From assembly GCF_900176345.1 (NCBI RefSeq), contig NZ_FWXU01000014.1:1-64000 (forward strand): 64,000 nucleotides of DNA, read 5' to 3'. The position numbers and the translations under genes were made by a program. Shown here piece after piece: positions 51,931-62,541 of the stretch; positions within the stretch are counted from its first letter, which is position 1; the number at the start of each line of letters is the position of its first letter. Source of the stretch: Rhizobium sp. RU36D (GTDB lineage Bacteria > Pseudomonadota > Alphaproteobacteria > Rhizobiales > Rhizobiaceae). The notes beneath the pieces were generated by a model. That model did no database searches. It saw only the letters and a list, made by a program, of their open reading frames with translations, and was not told where the DNA came from.

Positions 51931-53043
51931 TCAATGCCTCGCCGGTTTAAGGCTCCTCTGCGCAGCTAACGAGTTTGGCTGAGCGCTTACTGCCCGCGCC
52001 GGCCCCGTCGAGGCCCTCTCCACCAGATGGCAGGCAAGCTCCACCCGGCGTGGCGGCATGGGCAGGGTCGAGAGATTGTCGCGCAACAGGTCGAGCGCGA
52101 CGGAGCCGATCTCCTTCATCGGGATATGCATCGTCGTCAGCGGTGGATTCTGGAATGCGGCCTGCGGCAGGTCGTCCATGCCCATGACGGAGACATCGCC
52201 CGGCACGGAAAAGCCCATCTGCTGCACGCCCATCATGGCGCCGACGGCGAGGCTATCGCCGGCGGCCAGGACGGCGGTGAAATCCAGGCCGCGCTCGGCG
52301 ATCCGCTGCGCCACCGCCTGCGCCGCCAGTTCCGGCAGCCAGTCCTCGACCGGCACCACGAGGCTTTCGTCCACCGGCAGGCCGTGATGGCGCAGCGCAT
52401 CCCGCCACCCCTCATAGCGACGCTCGATCGTGCGACGACCCGGCCGCATGAAAAACAGGATACGCTGGTGGCCCAGCGAAATCAGGTGATCCGTCGCCAC
52501 CTGCGCGCTGGAGCGGTTGCAGGGGGTTACACTGGATAGCCGCATCAGCGGATCGTCACCGTTGAGCAGCACGACGGGCTTGTCGAAGCCGCGGCTGGCG
52601 GCCAGCATGGCCTCGTCATCGACGGTCAGGAACAGGACACCCGCCACATCGGCATCATCGCGGGCTTCGGCCAGCATGGTCAGTTCTTCCGCCCGGTCGG
52701 CGATCGGCCGCGTGACGATGTCGAGCCCCAGCACCTGGGCGCGCTCCTTCAGCCCCTCCAGCACGTAAAGCGTGAACTGGTTGCGTACATAGTCGATCAT
52801 CGCCGCACTGGATGCAGCCAATATCACCTTCTGCCCGGCAACCGCCGTCGGCACGGAATAATTGGCGTTTTTCGCGGCTTCCAGCACCATCTGGCGGATA
52901 TCGGGCCGCACGCCCTTTTCACCGGCCAGCGCCCGCGACGCGGTGCTGAGCGAGACGTTGCAGGCCGCGGCAATGTCTTCCAGCCGCACGCGGCGGCTCT
53001 TCTTGCCGCGTTTTCCGGGCAGTGGCTTTGATGTCATGGTCAT
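51931..53043 (-). CDS. LacI-family repressor of the uronate locus
   Basis: 370 residues. N-terminal helix-turn-helix VRLEDIAAACNVSLSTASRA (about residues 19-39), then the hinge and a periplasmic-binding-like effector domain (YVLEGLKERAQVLGLDIVTR, ATDHLISLGHQRILFFMRP, DVSVMGMDDLPQAAFQNPPL). It is divergent from the GH105 gene. The gap contains TGAGAAAAATTTTCAAA, an A+T-rich imperfect palindrome that might be an operator. The effector is presumably a uronate-derived sugar. Met3 is an alternative start. Confidence 0.9.
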   Translation of the reverse strand: MTMTSKPLPGKRGKKSRRVRLEDIAAACNVSLSTASRALAGEKGVRPDIRQMVLEAAKNANYSVPTAVAGQKVILAASSAAMIDYVRNQFTLYVLEGLKERAQVLGLDIVTRPIADRAEELTMLAEARDDADVAGVLFLTVDDEAMLAASRGFDKPVVLLNGDDPLMRLSSVTPCNRSSAQVATDHLISLGHQRILFFMRPGRRTIERRYEGWRDALRHHGLPVDESLVVPVEDWLPELAAQAVAQRIAERGLDFTAVLAAGDSLAVGAMMGVQQMGFSVPGDVSVMGMDDLPQAAFQNPPLTTMHIPMKEIGSVALDLLRDNLSTLPMPPRRVELACHLVERASTGPARAVSAQPNSLAAQRSLKPARH

Positions 53044-53152
53044 CCCCCTGCGCCGAACATGAGAAAAATTTTCAAATTGCGCAAGTCATTTCCTCATGCA
53101 TTATTTGTCCCAAGGAGCCGCCGATAGAGCGGGGAGATAGGGAGGCATGCCA

Positions 53153-54265
53153 ATGGCCGTCATTGAGGCCATCACTGGCCAGGATATTCGCGTGGGCCTG
53201 GATAGGCTCGCGACCGGGATGACCGGTTTGAAGCATGATGGGCGTTTTCACGAGCCCAATCTCGATGGCACCGCCGGTGATTACATCAGTTTCGACAGCT
53301 GGGAATGGCCGCAGGGCGTGGGCCTCTATGGCCTGCTGAAGCTCTGGCTGTTCACCGGCCGCGACGACCTCCAGCAGCTGATCGAAGGCTGGTACGACGC
53401 CCGCATCAAGGCCGGCCTGCCGAGCCTCAACGTCAATACCACGGCGCCGATGCTGGGCCTCTCCGTGCTCTGGGCCAAGACGCGCGATCCGCGCTGGCAG
53501 CCGGTTCTCGATGGCTGGGCCAACCGCTGCATGACCGAGCTTGGCCGCACGCCGGAAGGCGGCTTCGAGCACCACGTCTCCGACAAGATCAATAACAACG
53601 AGCTGTGGGACGACACGCTCTATATGGTCGCCCTGTTCCTGGCGAGCTATGGGCAGGCCAGTGGCCGCCGCGAGCTTGTCGTGGAGGCGGAGCGCCAGTT
53701 CCTCGTCCACACCCGCTACCTCGCGGATACTGAAACGGGCCTGTGGTTCCATGGCTGGACCTTCGATGGCCGGCACAATTTCGCCCGGGCACGCTGGGCC
53801 CGCGGCAATGCCTGGATCACGGCTGGCATTCTCGACCTTATGGACCTCGCCGATATCCAGGAGCCGGTAAAGGGCTATCTGCTCGGCGTCTTGAAGGCGC
53901 AGGTCGATGCGCTGCTGCCGCTGCAGGCTCCGTCGGGCGCCTGGCGCACGCTGCTGGACGATCCATCCTCTTATGAAGAGATATCTTCAACCGCCGGCAT
54001 CGGCTATGGCCTGATGAAGGGCTATCGCCTCGGTCTCGGACCGGTGGAATGGCGCGACGCCGGCTTGAAGGCGCTGGCCGCCGTCATGAAGAACATCGAC
54101 GCGAGCGGCACGGTGCTGAACGTGTCCTATGGCACCCGTATGGGCCATGACCTGCAGTTCTACCGTGACATTCCGATCCAGCCGACCGGCTATGGCCAGG
54201 CGCTGGCCATCCTGTGCCTGCAGGAAGCCCTGCAGCATGTGGGCGAAAACGGAGAGACCCGATGA
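53153..54265 (+). CDS. GH105/GH88-type unsaturated glycuronyl hydrolase
   Basis: 370 residues with an (alpha/alpha)6-barrel signature. Family motifs are NNNELWDDTLYMVALFLASY (catalytic aspartate region) and RARWARGNAWITAGILDLMD, plus the ISSTAGIGYGLMKGYRLG stretch. These enzymes remove the unsaturated uronic acid left at the end of oligosaccharides by polysaccharide lyases. There is no signal peptide, so it acts in the cytoplasm on imported oligomers. The start at 53153 is preferred to 53147 because GGAGG at 53141 is then 7 bases upstream. The stop overlaps kduI (ATGA). Confidence 0.92.
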   Translation: MAVIEAITGQDIRVGLDRLATGMTGLKHDGRFHEPNLDGTAGDYISFDSWEWPQGVGLYGLLKLWLFTGRDDLQQLIEGWYDARIKAGLPSLNVNTTAPMLGLSVLWAKTRDPRWQPVLDGWANRCMTELGRTPEGGFEHHVSDKINNNELWDDTLYMVALFLASYGQASGRRELVVEAERQFLVHTRYLADTETGLWFHGWTFDGRHNFARARWARGNAWITAGILDLMDLADIQEPVKGYLLGVLKAQVDALLPLQAPSGAWRTLLDDPSSYEEISSTAGIGYGLMKGYRLGLGPVEWRDAGLKALAAVMKNIDASGTVLNVSYGTRMGHDLQFYRDIPIQPTGYGQALAILCLQEALQHVGENGETR

Positions 54266-55098
54266 CCATGAACGTGCTCTATGGGGCCGCCCCGCAGGAT
54301 GTGAAGGCCTATGACACGCAGCAGCTGCGCGATGCCTTCCTGCTGACCGACACCTTCGTCGCCGATCAGGTGAAACTTACCTATACCCATGTCGACCGCC
54401 TGATCCTGGGCGGCGCCATGCCGGTCACCAAGACACTCACATTTGGCTCCGGCGCCGATATCGGCACGGAATACCTGCTTTCGGCGCGCGAAATGGGCAT
54501 CGCCAATCTGGGCGGCGCCGGCACGGTCACGGTCGATGGCACCGCTTATGAAATGGACAATCGCGACGTGCTCTATGTCGGGCGCGGCGCCAAGGAAATC
54601 ACTGTAGAAAGCCGGTCCTCCCAAGCACCCGCCCGCTTCTACATCAACTCGGTGCCGGCCGGCACCGAGATCCCGCACCGCCTGATCAAAAAGGCCGAGT
54701 CCAAGGCCATCGATCTCGGCGAAAACAGGCGCTCCAACAAGCGCCGGCTGGCCATGTATATCCATCCGCAGGTGGCGCCGTCCTGCCTCCTGCTCATGGG
54801 CATCACCGATCTGGCCGAAGGCAGCGCCTGGAACACCATGCCGCCCCATGTGCATGAGCGGCGCATGGAGGCCTATTGCTATTTCGATCTCGCGCCGGAA
54901 GACCGGGTGATCCACCTGATGGGCCAGCCCGCGGAGACGCGCCATCTCGTGGTGGCGGACGGCAATTGCGTGATCTCGCCGGCCTGGTCGATCCATATGG
55001 GCGCCGGCACCGGCCCCTATGCCTTCGTCTGGGGCATGACCGGCGAAAACCAGGAATATAATGACGTGGCCCCTGTGGCGGTGGCGGAACTGAAGTAA
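54262..55098 (+). CDS. kduI: 5-dehydro-4-deoxy-D-glucuronate isomerase
   Basis: 278-residue cupin-like isomerase converting 5-keto-4-deoxyuronate (from unsaturated uronates) to 3-deoxy-D-glycero-2,5-hexodiulosonate. The zinc site is in WNTMPPHVHERRMEAYCYFD, and AWSIHMGAGTGPYAFVWGM is the second conserved block. It starts in the overlap with the GH105 gene. Its substrate is exactly the product of that hydrolase, so the two work in series. Confidence 0.94.
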   Translation: MTMNVLYGAAPQDVKAYDTQQLRDAFLLTDTFVADQVKLTYTHVDRLILGGAMPVTKTLTFGSGADIGTEYLLSAREMGIANLGGAGTVTVDGTAYEMDNRDVLYVGRGAKEITVESRSSQAPARFYINSVPAGTEIPHRLIKKAESKAIDLGENRRSNKRRLAMYIHPQVAPSCLLLMGITDLAEGSAWNTMPPHVHERRMEAYCYFDLAPEDRVIHLMGQPAETRHLVVADGNCVISPAWSIHMGAGTGPYAFVWGMTGENQEYNDVAPVAVAELK

Positions 55099-55099
55099 G

Positions 55100-57577
55100 A
55101 TGACCCAGCACTATATGAAGACGGACCTCAACGCGGGCGATGCGATCCGCTACTGGCAGCTCGGCGAGATTGCTGAGGAGCGTTTCGATGTTCCCGACGC
55201 GCCGATGAAGGGGGAGATGGATCCCTTCTTCTTCCTGACCAAGGTGAAGAACTTCATTCCGCATGAATATCCCTGCCGCACCATCTTTGCCGAGACTTAT
55301 CGTGGTAAGCGGCCCGACGTGCGCGGCCGGCCGGAACCGGTGAAGTGGTGGCTGCCCTTCGGCTCGCCGCGGCTTGATCTCTCCGGCTTCTGGTTCCGCC
55401 CGACCCGGCTTGCGACCTGGACCCAGACTGTCATCGAGGCCGACGAGGCCGGGACCGCAACGATCCGGCTCGGCACCTGCGGTGGTGCCGTGGTCTGGCT
55501 GAACGGCGCGGAAGTGGGCTGGATGGCGCCCTATAGCCGTAACCTCGAAGCCAAGCAGGATTTCGAACTGCTGCTGCAGGCGGGCCTGAACGAGATCTCG
55601 ATCTTCTTCGACGATCTGGCCGAACGCGATGCGCGCTATTTCTTCCAGTGCGATTATGTCTCAGGCCCCAAGGCCCGCGTCGCCCTGCCTGTCCCGGTTG
55701 CCGGCGAGACCGCAGCAACGCTGGAGGCCGCACTCGAGGGCATGCATTTCGACCGCACGGCCTATTTCTCCGGCGATATCACGCTGCTGCTGGCCAAGCC
55801 GCTGCCGCTTGACGTGAAGGTCAATGTCGCTGTCGAAGGCGACTTCATGTCCCGCGAGCGCTTCGACCTCGATTTCGACCTGCCGGCGGGTGCCGGCAAG
55901 CTGCTGATCGGGCCGTCGGAAGATGCGCCTGCCGATTTCCGCCATTTCCGCATTACGCTCAATGCCGGCGGCTTCGTTGCCACCCGGTCGCTCGGCGTCG
56001 AAATCTGCCACGCCACCCGACAGGGTCAGGCGGCGGGGACGCTTGCGGCCCGTATCCAGGAAACCCTTGACGAGATCTCGGAATTCTCCGAGCGCGATAC
56101 GGTCCGCGCCTTCGCCCGGCTTGCCAATGGCAAGGGCGGTGCGGATACCGATGCCATGATCGAGGAAATCCTGCCGACGATCGAGGATTGCCATGACTGC
56201 GCCGACTTCTCGCTGGTGCCGCTGATCTGGTCGCGCTGGGTCTGGGGTGCGGATATCGGCGAGGCGACCCGCAAGCGCATCGATGGCGCCATCCTCAACT
56301 ATCGCTACTGGATGGACGAGCCCGGCAATGACGTGCAGTGGTATTTCTCCGAAAACCACGCGCTGCTTTTCCACACCTCGGCCTATCTCGCCGGCGCGCT
56401 TCTGAAGGATCAGCATTTCGTCCGCTCCGGCCGCACGGGCGCAGAACAGAGCGCCGTTGGTGCTGCCCGCGTGCGCGCTTGGCTCGATCACTTCGAAAAG
56501 TGGGAAATGGCCGAGTTCAACTCCGCGCCGTATTTCCCGATCGACCTCAAGGGCCTCACGGCGCTGGCGGCGCTGTCGCCGGATGCCGATATCGCCGAGC
56601 GCGCCAAGAAAGGCATTGTGCGGCTTTGCGAAGTCATCGCCCGCTCCGCCCATCACGGCATGGTCACCGCTGCCCAGGGCCGTTCCTACGAGCACACCCT
56701 GTGCGCCGGTCGCTCGCTGGAGCTTTCGGCCGTTGCCCGGCTGCTCTGGGGCCGCGGCTGGTATGGCCGCCGCGTGCATTGCGTGCCGCAACTGGCCGTC
56801 TGCCTGCGCGATCATGGCCTCGTCGTGCCGGAAAGCCTCGCCGATGTCGCCATTCACAAGGCGGATGAGCACCAGGAATGGCGCTTCGCCCAGGGCGAAA
56901 ACAAGTTCGCGGCGCTCTACCACTACAAGGGTCGCAACTTCGCCATGGGTTCCGCCGCTCATTACCGCTGGAACGAATGGGGTTATCAGGAAACCGTGCT
57001 GCATGCACGGCTTGGCGACCATCCCGAGGCGAGCCTGTGGATCAACCATCCCGGCGAAACCATCCAGTTCGGCTATGGCCGCCCGTCCTTCTGGGGCGGT
57101 TCGGGCACCCTGCCCCGCGCGCACCAGTATCGCGGTCTTGCCGTACTCGAATTCTCCACTTTCGAGGAGCAGCCGGATTTCACCCATGTGTGGTTCCCGA
57201 AGGAGGCTTTCGATGAAAGCCGCGTCTCCGGCAGCCTGGCGCTGGCCCGCAGCGGCAAGGGTGCGGCGCTGATCCGCGGCAGCACGGATTTCGTAGCCGT
57301 GACCCAGGGACCATCGGCCCATGCGGAACTGCGCCAATACGGCCGCAAGACGCGCTGGATCGTAAGGCTTACCGAAAGTAGCGATTTGGCTTCGGTTGAG
57401 GCGCGTTTTACCCATCTTTCGGTTCGCGAAGGTGAAAATGGTGCTTTCATTATCGACGATCCCGAATATGGTACGGTCGTCTTTGGTGCAGATGGCACCG
57501 CCAGCGCTGAGGGCCGGGTGATTTCGCCTGCAAGCTTTACGGTAGCCGGCGAGGTTGCCATGCTGGCAGCAAAATAA
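55100..57577 (+). CDS. Large unrecognised protein, candidate polysaccharide lyase or hydrolase
   Basis: 825 residues with no signal peptide and no family that I recognise. Residues 1-330 look like beta-sandwich regions (GTCGGAVVWLNGAEVGWMAP, LLLQAGLNEISIFFDDLAER). Residues about 335-620 are helical, as in an (alpha/alpha)-toroid, with conserved-looking FSENHALLFHTSAYLAGALL and AQGRSYEHTLCAGRSLELSA. Residues 620-825 read as a C-terminal beta-sandwich (HYRWNEWGYQETVLHARLGD, FGYGRPSFWGGSG). This order recalls heparinase-like and other toroid lyases. It starts 1 base after kduI; Met6 is an alternative start. Function is inferred from context only. Confidence 0.8.
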   Translation: MTQHYMKTDLNAGDAIRYWQLGEIAEERFDVPDAPMKGEMDPFFFLTKVKNFIPHEYPCRTIFAETYRGKRPDVRGRPEPVKWWLPFGSPRLDLSGFWFRPTRLATWTQTVIEADEAGTATIRLGTCGGAVVWLNGAEVGWMAPYSRNLEAKQDFELLLQAGLNEISIFFDDLAERDARYFFQCDYVSGPKARVALPVPVAGETAATLEAALEGMHFDRTAYFSGDITLLLAKPLPLDVKVNVAVEGDFMSRERFDLDFDLPAGAGKLLIGPSEDAPADFRHFRITLNAGGFVATRSLGVEICHATRQGQAAGTLAARIQETLDEISEFSERDTVRAFARLANGKGGADTDAMIEEILPTIEDCHDCADFSLVPLIWSRWVWGADIGEATRKRIDGAILNYRYWMDEPGNDVQWYFSENHALLFHTSAYLAGALLKDQHFVRSGRTGAEQSAVGAARVRAWLDHFEKWEMAEFNSAPYFPIDLKGLTALAALSPDADIAERAKKGIVRLCEVIARSAHHGMVTAAQGRSYEHTLCAGRSLELSAVARLLWGRGWYGRRVHCVPQLAVCLRDHGLVVPESLADVAIHKADEHQEWRFAQGENKFAALYHYKGRNFAMGSAAHYRWNEWGYQETVLHARLGDHPEASLWINHPGETIQFGYGRPSFWGGSGTLPRAHQYRGLAVLEFSTFEEQPDFTHVWFPKEAFDESRVSGSLALARSGKGAALIRGSTDFVAVTQGPSAHAELRQYGRKTRWIVRLTESSDLASVEARFTHLSVREGENGAFIIDDPEYGTVVFGADGTASAEGRVISPASFTVAGEVAMLAAK

Positions 57578-57661
57578 CGGATTGAGCGCGGGGGGAGGCT
57601 CCGCGCCGCCGACAAAAGATCGACGGGCAGGAGAAGGCTCGTCAAAAACGGAGGAGAAGAC

Positions 57662-58933
57662 ATGACCAAGACCAGGACTCTTCTGGCGGCACTGGCCGTC
57701 GGACTTATGGCGTCGACCTCGGCTCTGGCCGGCGACGTGCGCATCATGTGGTATTCCGACGGCGTTGAAGGCGAGGTCATGAAGGATCTCGTCGGTCGCT
57801 TCATGAAGGAAAACCCAGGCATCAACGTCATCCTCGACAACGTTGCCTATAGCGTCATCAAGGAACAGCTGCCGGTGCAGCTCGAAGCCGGCAACGGCCC
57901 TGACATCGCCCGCGTCACCGCCATCAAGGACCTGTCCAAGCACTGGCTCGACCTGCGCCCGCTGGTGAAGGATGCCAAGTACTGGGATGACAATTTCGGC
58001 GACAAGGCCGACTGGATGCGCCCCGACGGCTCCAACCAGATTTCCGGCTTCATGACGCAGCTAACGCTCACCGGCGGCTTTGCCAACAAGACCCTGTTCG
58101 AGCAGGCCGGCGTGGAAATCCCCGGCCCCAAGGCTACCTGGGATGACTGGGCTGCTGCTGCCGAAAAGGTTGCCGCCAGCCAGCAGGTGCCCTTCTCTGT
58201 CGCCATCGACCGCTCCGGCCACCGCGTCATGGGGCCGATGCTGTCCTACGGCGCAAACTTCATCGGTGCTGACGGCAAGCCGGCGCCTATCGATGCCGGC
58301 GCCAAGGAATTCCTGACAAAGGTGGTCGACTGGTCCACCAATGGCAAGTTCGACAAGGATGTTTGGGTGTCGGCCGCAGGCAACACCTATCGCCCGGCTG
58401 CCGATGACTTCATCAACGGCCAGCTCGCCTATTACTATTCGGGCTCCTGGCAGGTCGCCAACCTCGCCACCAAGATCGGCACGAATTTCGATTGGGTCGC
58501 CACCGGCAGCCCCTGCGGTTCGGCCGCCTGCACCGGTATGCCGGGTGGTGCCGCGCTCGTTGCGGTGAAGTACACCAAGAACCCGAAGGAAGTCGCAACC
58601 TTCATGGACTGGATCTCCCAGGAAGCGATCGTCAAGGAATTCTCCGAGCGCACGCTGTTCCTGCCGGCCCATAAGGGCGTGATCGAAAAGGGCGGCCTGG
58701 ATTTCAAGACCGACAACGCCCAGGCCAAGGCAGCCCTGACCGCCTTCGTCGAAGCCTCCAAGGCTGCCTCTGAAAGCGCCCTGAAGATGCCGGCCTGGCG
58801 CTGGTCCGACACGGTCTATGCCGCCGTCGTCACCCGCATCGGCCAGACGCTCGCCGGCGAGCTGAAGCTCGAAGACGCCTTCACCCGCATCGACGCCGAC
58901 ATTGCCCAGAAGGTGAAGGACGCCGGCCAGTAA
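57662..58933 (+). CDS. Sugar ABC transporter binding protein (family 1)
   Basis: 423 residues; Sec signal peptide with cleavage near SALAGD. The mature start VRIMWYSDGVEGEVMKDLVG and the later GQLAYYYSGSWQVANLATKI are those of oligosaccharide-binding proteins. A cysteine pair in GSPCGSAACTGMPGG may form a disulfide. It begins 84 bases after the 825-residue gene behind GGAGGAGAAG. A strong hairpin follows. The likely ligand is an unsaturated uronate oligosaccharide. Confidence 0.92.
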   Translation: MTKTRTLLAALAVGLMASTSALAGDVRIMWYSDGVEGEVMKDLVGRFMKENPGINVILDNVAYSVIKEQLPVQLEAGNGPDIARVTAIKDLSKHWLDLRPLVKDAKYWDDNFGDKADWMRPDGSNQISGFMTQLTLTGGFANKTLFEQAGVEIPGPKATWDDWAAAAEKVAASQQVPFSVAIDRSGHRVMGPMLSYGANFIGADGKPAPIDAGAKEFLTKVVDWSTNGKFDKDVWVSAAGNTYRPAADDFINGQLAYYYSGSWQVANLATKIGTNFDWVATGSPCGSAACTGMPGGAALVAVKYTKNPKEVATFMDWISQEAIVKEFSERTLFLPAHKGVIEKGGLDFKTDNAQAKAALTAFVEASKAASESALKMPAWRWSDTVYAAVVTRIGQTLAGELKLEDAFTRIDADIAQKVKDAGQ

Positions 58934-58962
58934 GGGTCTGCCTTTCCGACAAGGCAAACGCT

Positions 58963-58982
58963 CTCCCCCTCCTTGGGGGGAG
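58963..58982 (+). promoter_or_regulatory. Hairpin after the sugar-binding-protein gene
   Basis: CTCCCCC pairs with GGGGGAG around a short loop, 29 bases after the stop codon. There is no T-run, so it probably protects the abundant binding-protein mRNA rather than ending transcription. Confidence 0.55.
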
Positions 58983-59020
58983 CACGCTGCCTTGGACTGA
59001 AGCCGATAACCGCGATCTCC

Positions 59021-59297
59021 CTCTTCTCCCTAGCCGGGAGAAGATGCCCTTGGGGCAGATGAGGGGGTCTTGAACAGGACTTGCTCGACATGCGATTTGG
59101 CTCCGCCCCCCTCATCCGGTCCTTCGGACCACCTTCTCCCCGCTGGGGAGAAGAGGGAGCAAGACGATGACCACGCACTTCGATCTCTCCACTACCCAAC
59201 GGCGCGTTCAAACTACCGCTCGACGTCCAGGCGAAGGCGAGCGGCAATTCTCTTCTACCCAGCGGGGAGAAGGTCCCGGCAGGGGGATGAGGGGGTC
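59021..59297. repeat. Repeat element 2 cluster (three arms) before permease 1
   Basis: Arms at 59021-59069, 59105-59158 and 59251-59297. The middle arm (CCCCTCATCCGGTCC, CACCTTCTCCCCGCTGGGGA) is opposite in direction to the two outer ones. Each has the CTTCTCCC/GGGAGAAG stem; the outer two are more diverged (TAGCCGGGAG and CTACCCAGCGGGG). Confidence 0.8.
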
Positions 59298-59336
59298 CGC
59301 AATGGGCATCTCTGCCACAAAAGAGGGAGCAAAACG

Positions 59337-60343
<1,007 letters not shown>

Positions 60344-60344
<1 letters not shown>

Positions 60345-61408
60345 TGGGTGCGGCTGCGCGTTTCATTCTCCGTCGCCGCGGCGCTCACGGGAGCGGCAAA
60401 GGCTGGCACTGGACGGATATCGTCACCTGGCTGTGGCTGATCGGCGGATTGATCATCATGTTCGGCCCGGCCGTCTGGCTCGTCTTCTCCTCCTTCAAGA
60501 CGCCCGCGGCGCTTGCCGAGTTCCCGCCGTCGATCCTGCCCTATGTCACCCAGCAGGCGACCGTGGAAGGCTATGACAAGCCGCTCTCGCTCTACGAGGC
60601 GACCCTGCCGGATGGCACCACCAAGGTATTGGCCGAGGTGCGGCGCATCGGCACTGTGGCGCAGATGGTCGATCCCCAGGCGCCCGGTGAGATCATCAAG
60701 GTCAACATCAAAGACCGCCAGCCGGCGCGGACGCTGTCCTTCGCCACCGAGAACTATACCGAACCCTTCGTGCATTTCGATTTCGTGCGCTATCTCTGGA
60801 ATTCGGTTTTCGTCACCGTGGTGGCAACGCTGATCACGCTGGTGGTCAATTCCATGGCGGCCTTCGCGCTGTCCAAATACGAGTTCCGCGGCCGCTCCTT
60901 CGCCATGCTGCTGATCCTGGCCACCTTGATGGTGCCGCTCTCGGTCATCATGGTGCCGCTTTATTCCATCGTCTCGGCGCTGGGGCTGTTCAACAGCCTC
61001 TGGGGCGTCATCCTGCCGACGGTGGCGACGCCCACCGGCGTGTTCATCCTGCGCCAGTATATGCTGACCATTCCCGACGAGTTGATCGATGCTGCGCGCA
61101 TGGACAAGGCCTCGGAATGGCAGATCTATTGGCGCATCATCCTGCCGCTGACGGCGCCGGCGCTCGCCGTTCTCGCCATCTTCTCCGTGGTCTGGCGCTG
61201 GAACGACTTCCTCTGGCCGCTGATCGTGCTGTCACGCAAGGAACTCTACACGCTGCAGGTGGGCCTCAGCATCTATTCCGGCGAGCTGAACGTGCAGTGG
61301 CATTTCATCCTGGCAATGACCGTGGTGACGATGATCCCCGTCGTGCTCGTCTTCATTTTCCTGCAGCGCTTCATCACGGCCGGCATTGCCGGAACCGGAT
61401 TGAAGTGA
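60344..61408 (+). CDS. Sugar ABC transporter permease 2 (UgpE/MalG-like) with insertion
   Basis: 354 residues, about 70 more than usual. The extra part follows the first helix (about residues 55-125: [40 protein letters not shown]) and would lie outside the membrane as a small beta-rich domain. EAA-loop [20 protein letters not shown] followed by [20 protein letters not shown]. The extracytoplasmic insertion may contact the binding protein. The start at 60344 overlaps the preceding stop. Confidence 0.92.
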
Positions 61409-61434
61409 AAACGGACCGAAATCAGGGGGCTTTC

Positions 61435-62520
61435 ATGGGCCAGATCAAGCTAACCAATGTGACGAAATCCTTCGGCTCAGTCGATGTGCTGCACGGGATC
61501 AACCTCGACATCGCCGATGGGGAATTCATCGTCTTTGTCGGCCCCTCCGGCTGCGGCAAGTCCACCCTGCTGCGCACCATCGCCGGGCTGGAAAAGGTGA
61601 CGGGCGGCGATATCGAGATCGCCGGGCAAAGGGTCAACGACGTCTCCGCCGCCGATCGCGGGCTTGCCATGGTGTTCCAGTCCTATGCGCTCTACCCGCA
61701 TATGAGCGTGCGCCAGAACCTCGCCTTCGGCCTTGAGAACACCAAGATGCCTAAGGCGGAAATCGATACCCGCATTGCGGAAGCCGCGCGCATGCTGGAA
61801 ATCGAGGCCTATCTCGATCGTCGCCCGGGCCAGCTCTCCGGCGGCCAGCGCCAGCGCGTCGCCATCGGCCGCGCCATCGTGCGCCGCCCCACCGCCTTCC
61901 TGCTGGACGAGCCGCTGTCGAACCTCGATGCGGAACTGCGCGGCTCCACCCGTGCCGAGCTCGCAGCGCTCCATGCGCGGCTCAAGGCAACGATGATCTA
62001 CGTTACCCACGACCAGATCGAGGCAATGACGCTGGCGGACCGCATCGTGGTGCTGCGCGCCGGTCGCATCGAGCAGGTCGGAACGCCGCTGGAACTCTAC
62101 AACGAGCCGGCCAACCGCTTCGTCGCCGGCTTCATCGGCGCGCCGCATATGAACTTCCTCAATGGTTCCGTCGCCTCGGGCGATGCTGGCACCGCCGTGG
62201 TCGAATTTGCCGGCGGGCACAGGCTCTCGGTGCCGCTGAAGGGCGGCTCGGTTCAGTCCGGCACGCGTGTGGTGGTGGGCATCCGCCCGCAGCATATTGC
62301 GATCGGCACCGGCGCCGATGGCGAACTGCCGGCCACCATCACCATGATCGAAGCGCTGGGCTCCGAAACCGTCGTGCATGCCGATATCTCCGGCCAGAAG
62401 GCGCTGCTGGTGGCGCCCGGCCAGCACCATCTGGCGCCACGCAGCGATATCAGGATGTCGGTGGCATCGGCCCCGCTCTACCTGTTCGATGAAAAGGGCA
62501 GGAGGCTCGACCGGGCCTAA
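61435..62520 (+). CDS. Sugar ABC transporter ATPase (UgpC/MalK-like)
   Basis: 361 residues. Walker [20 protein letters not shown]-loop [20 protein letters not shown], signature [17 protein letters not shown], Walker [21 protein letters not shown]-loop [19 protein letters not shown]; MalK-type regulatory domain in the last 120 residues. The start at 61435 has AGGGGG upstream. It drives import of the oligosaccharide. Confidence 0.94.
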   Translation: MGQIKLTNVTKSFGSVDVLHGINLDIADGEFIVFVGPSGCGKSTLLRTIAGLEKVTGGDIEIAGQRVNDVSAADRGLAMVFQSYALYPHMSVRQNLAFGLENTKMPKAEIDTRIAEAARMLEIEAYLDRRPGQLSGGQRQRVAIGRAIVRRPTAFLLDEPLSNLDAELRGSTRAELAALHARLKATMIYVTHDQIEAMTLADRIVVLRAGRIEQVGTPLELYNEPANRFVAGFIGAPHMNFLNGSVASGDAGTAVVEFAGGHRLSVPLKGGSVQSGTRVVVGIRPQHIAIGTGADGELPATITMIEALGSETVVHADISGQKALLVAPGQHHLAPRSDIRMSVASAPLYLFDEKGRRLDRA

Positions 62521-62541
62521 GAACCGGAACGGAGGCGTGAC

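Larger units (their letters stand above)
58934..59336. other. Gene-free gap inside the sugar importer operon
   Basis: No gene is supported in these 403 bases. They contain a 3' hairpin for the binding-protein gene and three arms of repeat element 2. A copy of the permease ribosome site and start (AGAGGGAGCAAGACGATGA, 59152-59170) lies 170 bases before the real one (AGAGGGAGCAAAACGATGA, ending 59340). Confidence 0.65.

Noticed and set aside
55661..57943. 760-codon minus-strand frame opposite the 825-residue gene
   Set aside because: Checked as an alternative coding strand; the plus frame has coupled starts, an operon context and a normal residue composition, while the minus frame spans the downstream gap and the start of the next gene.
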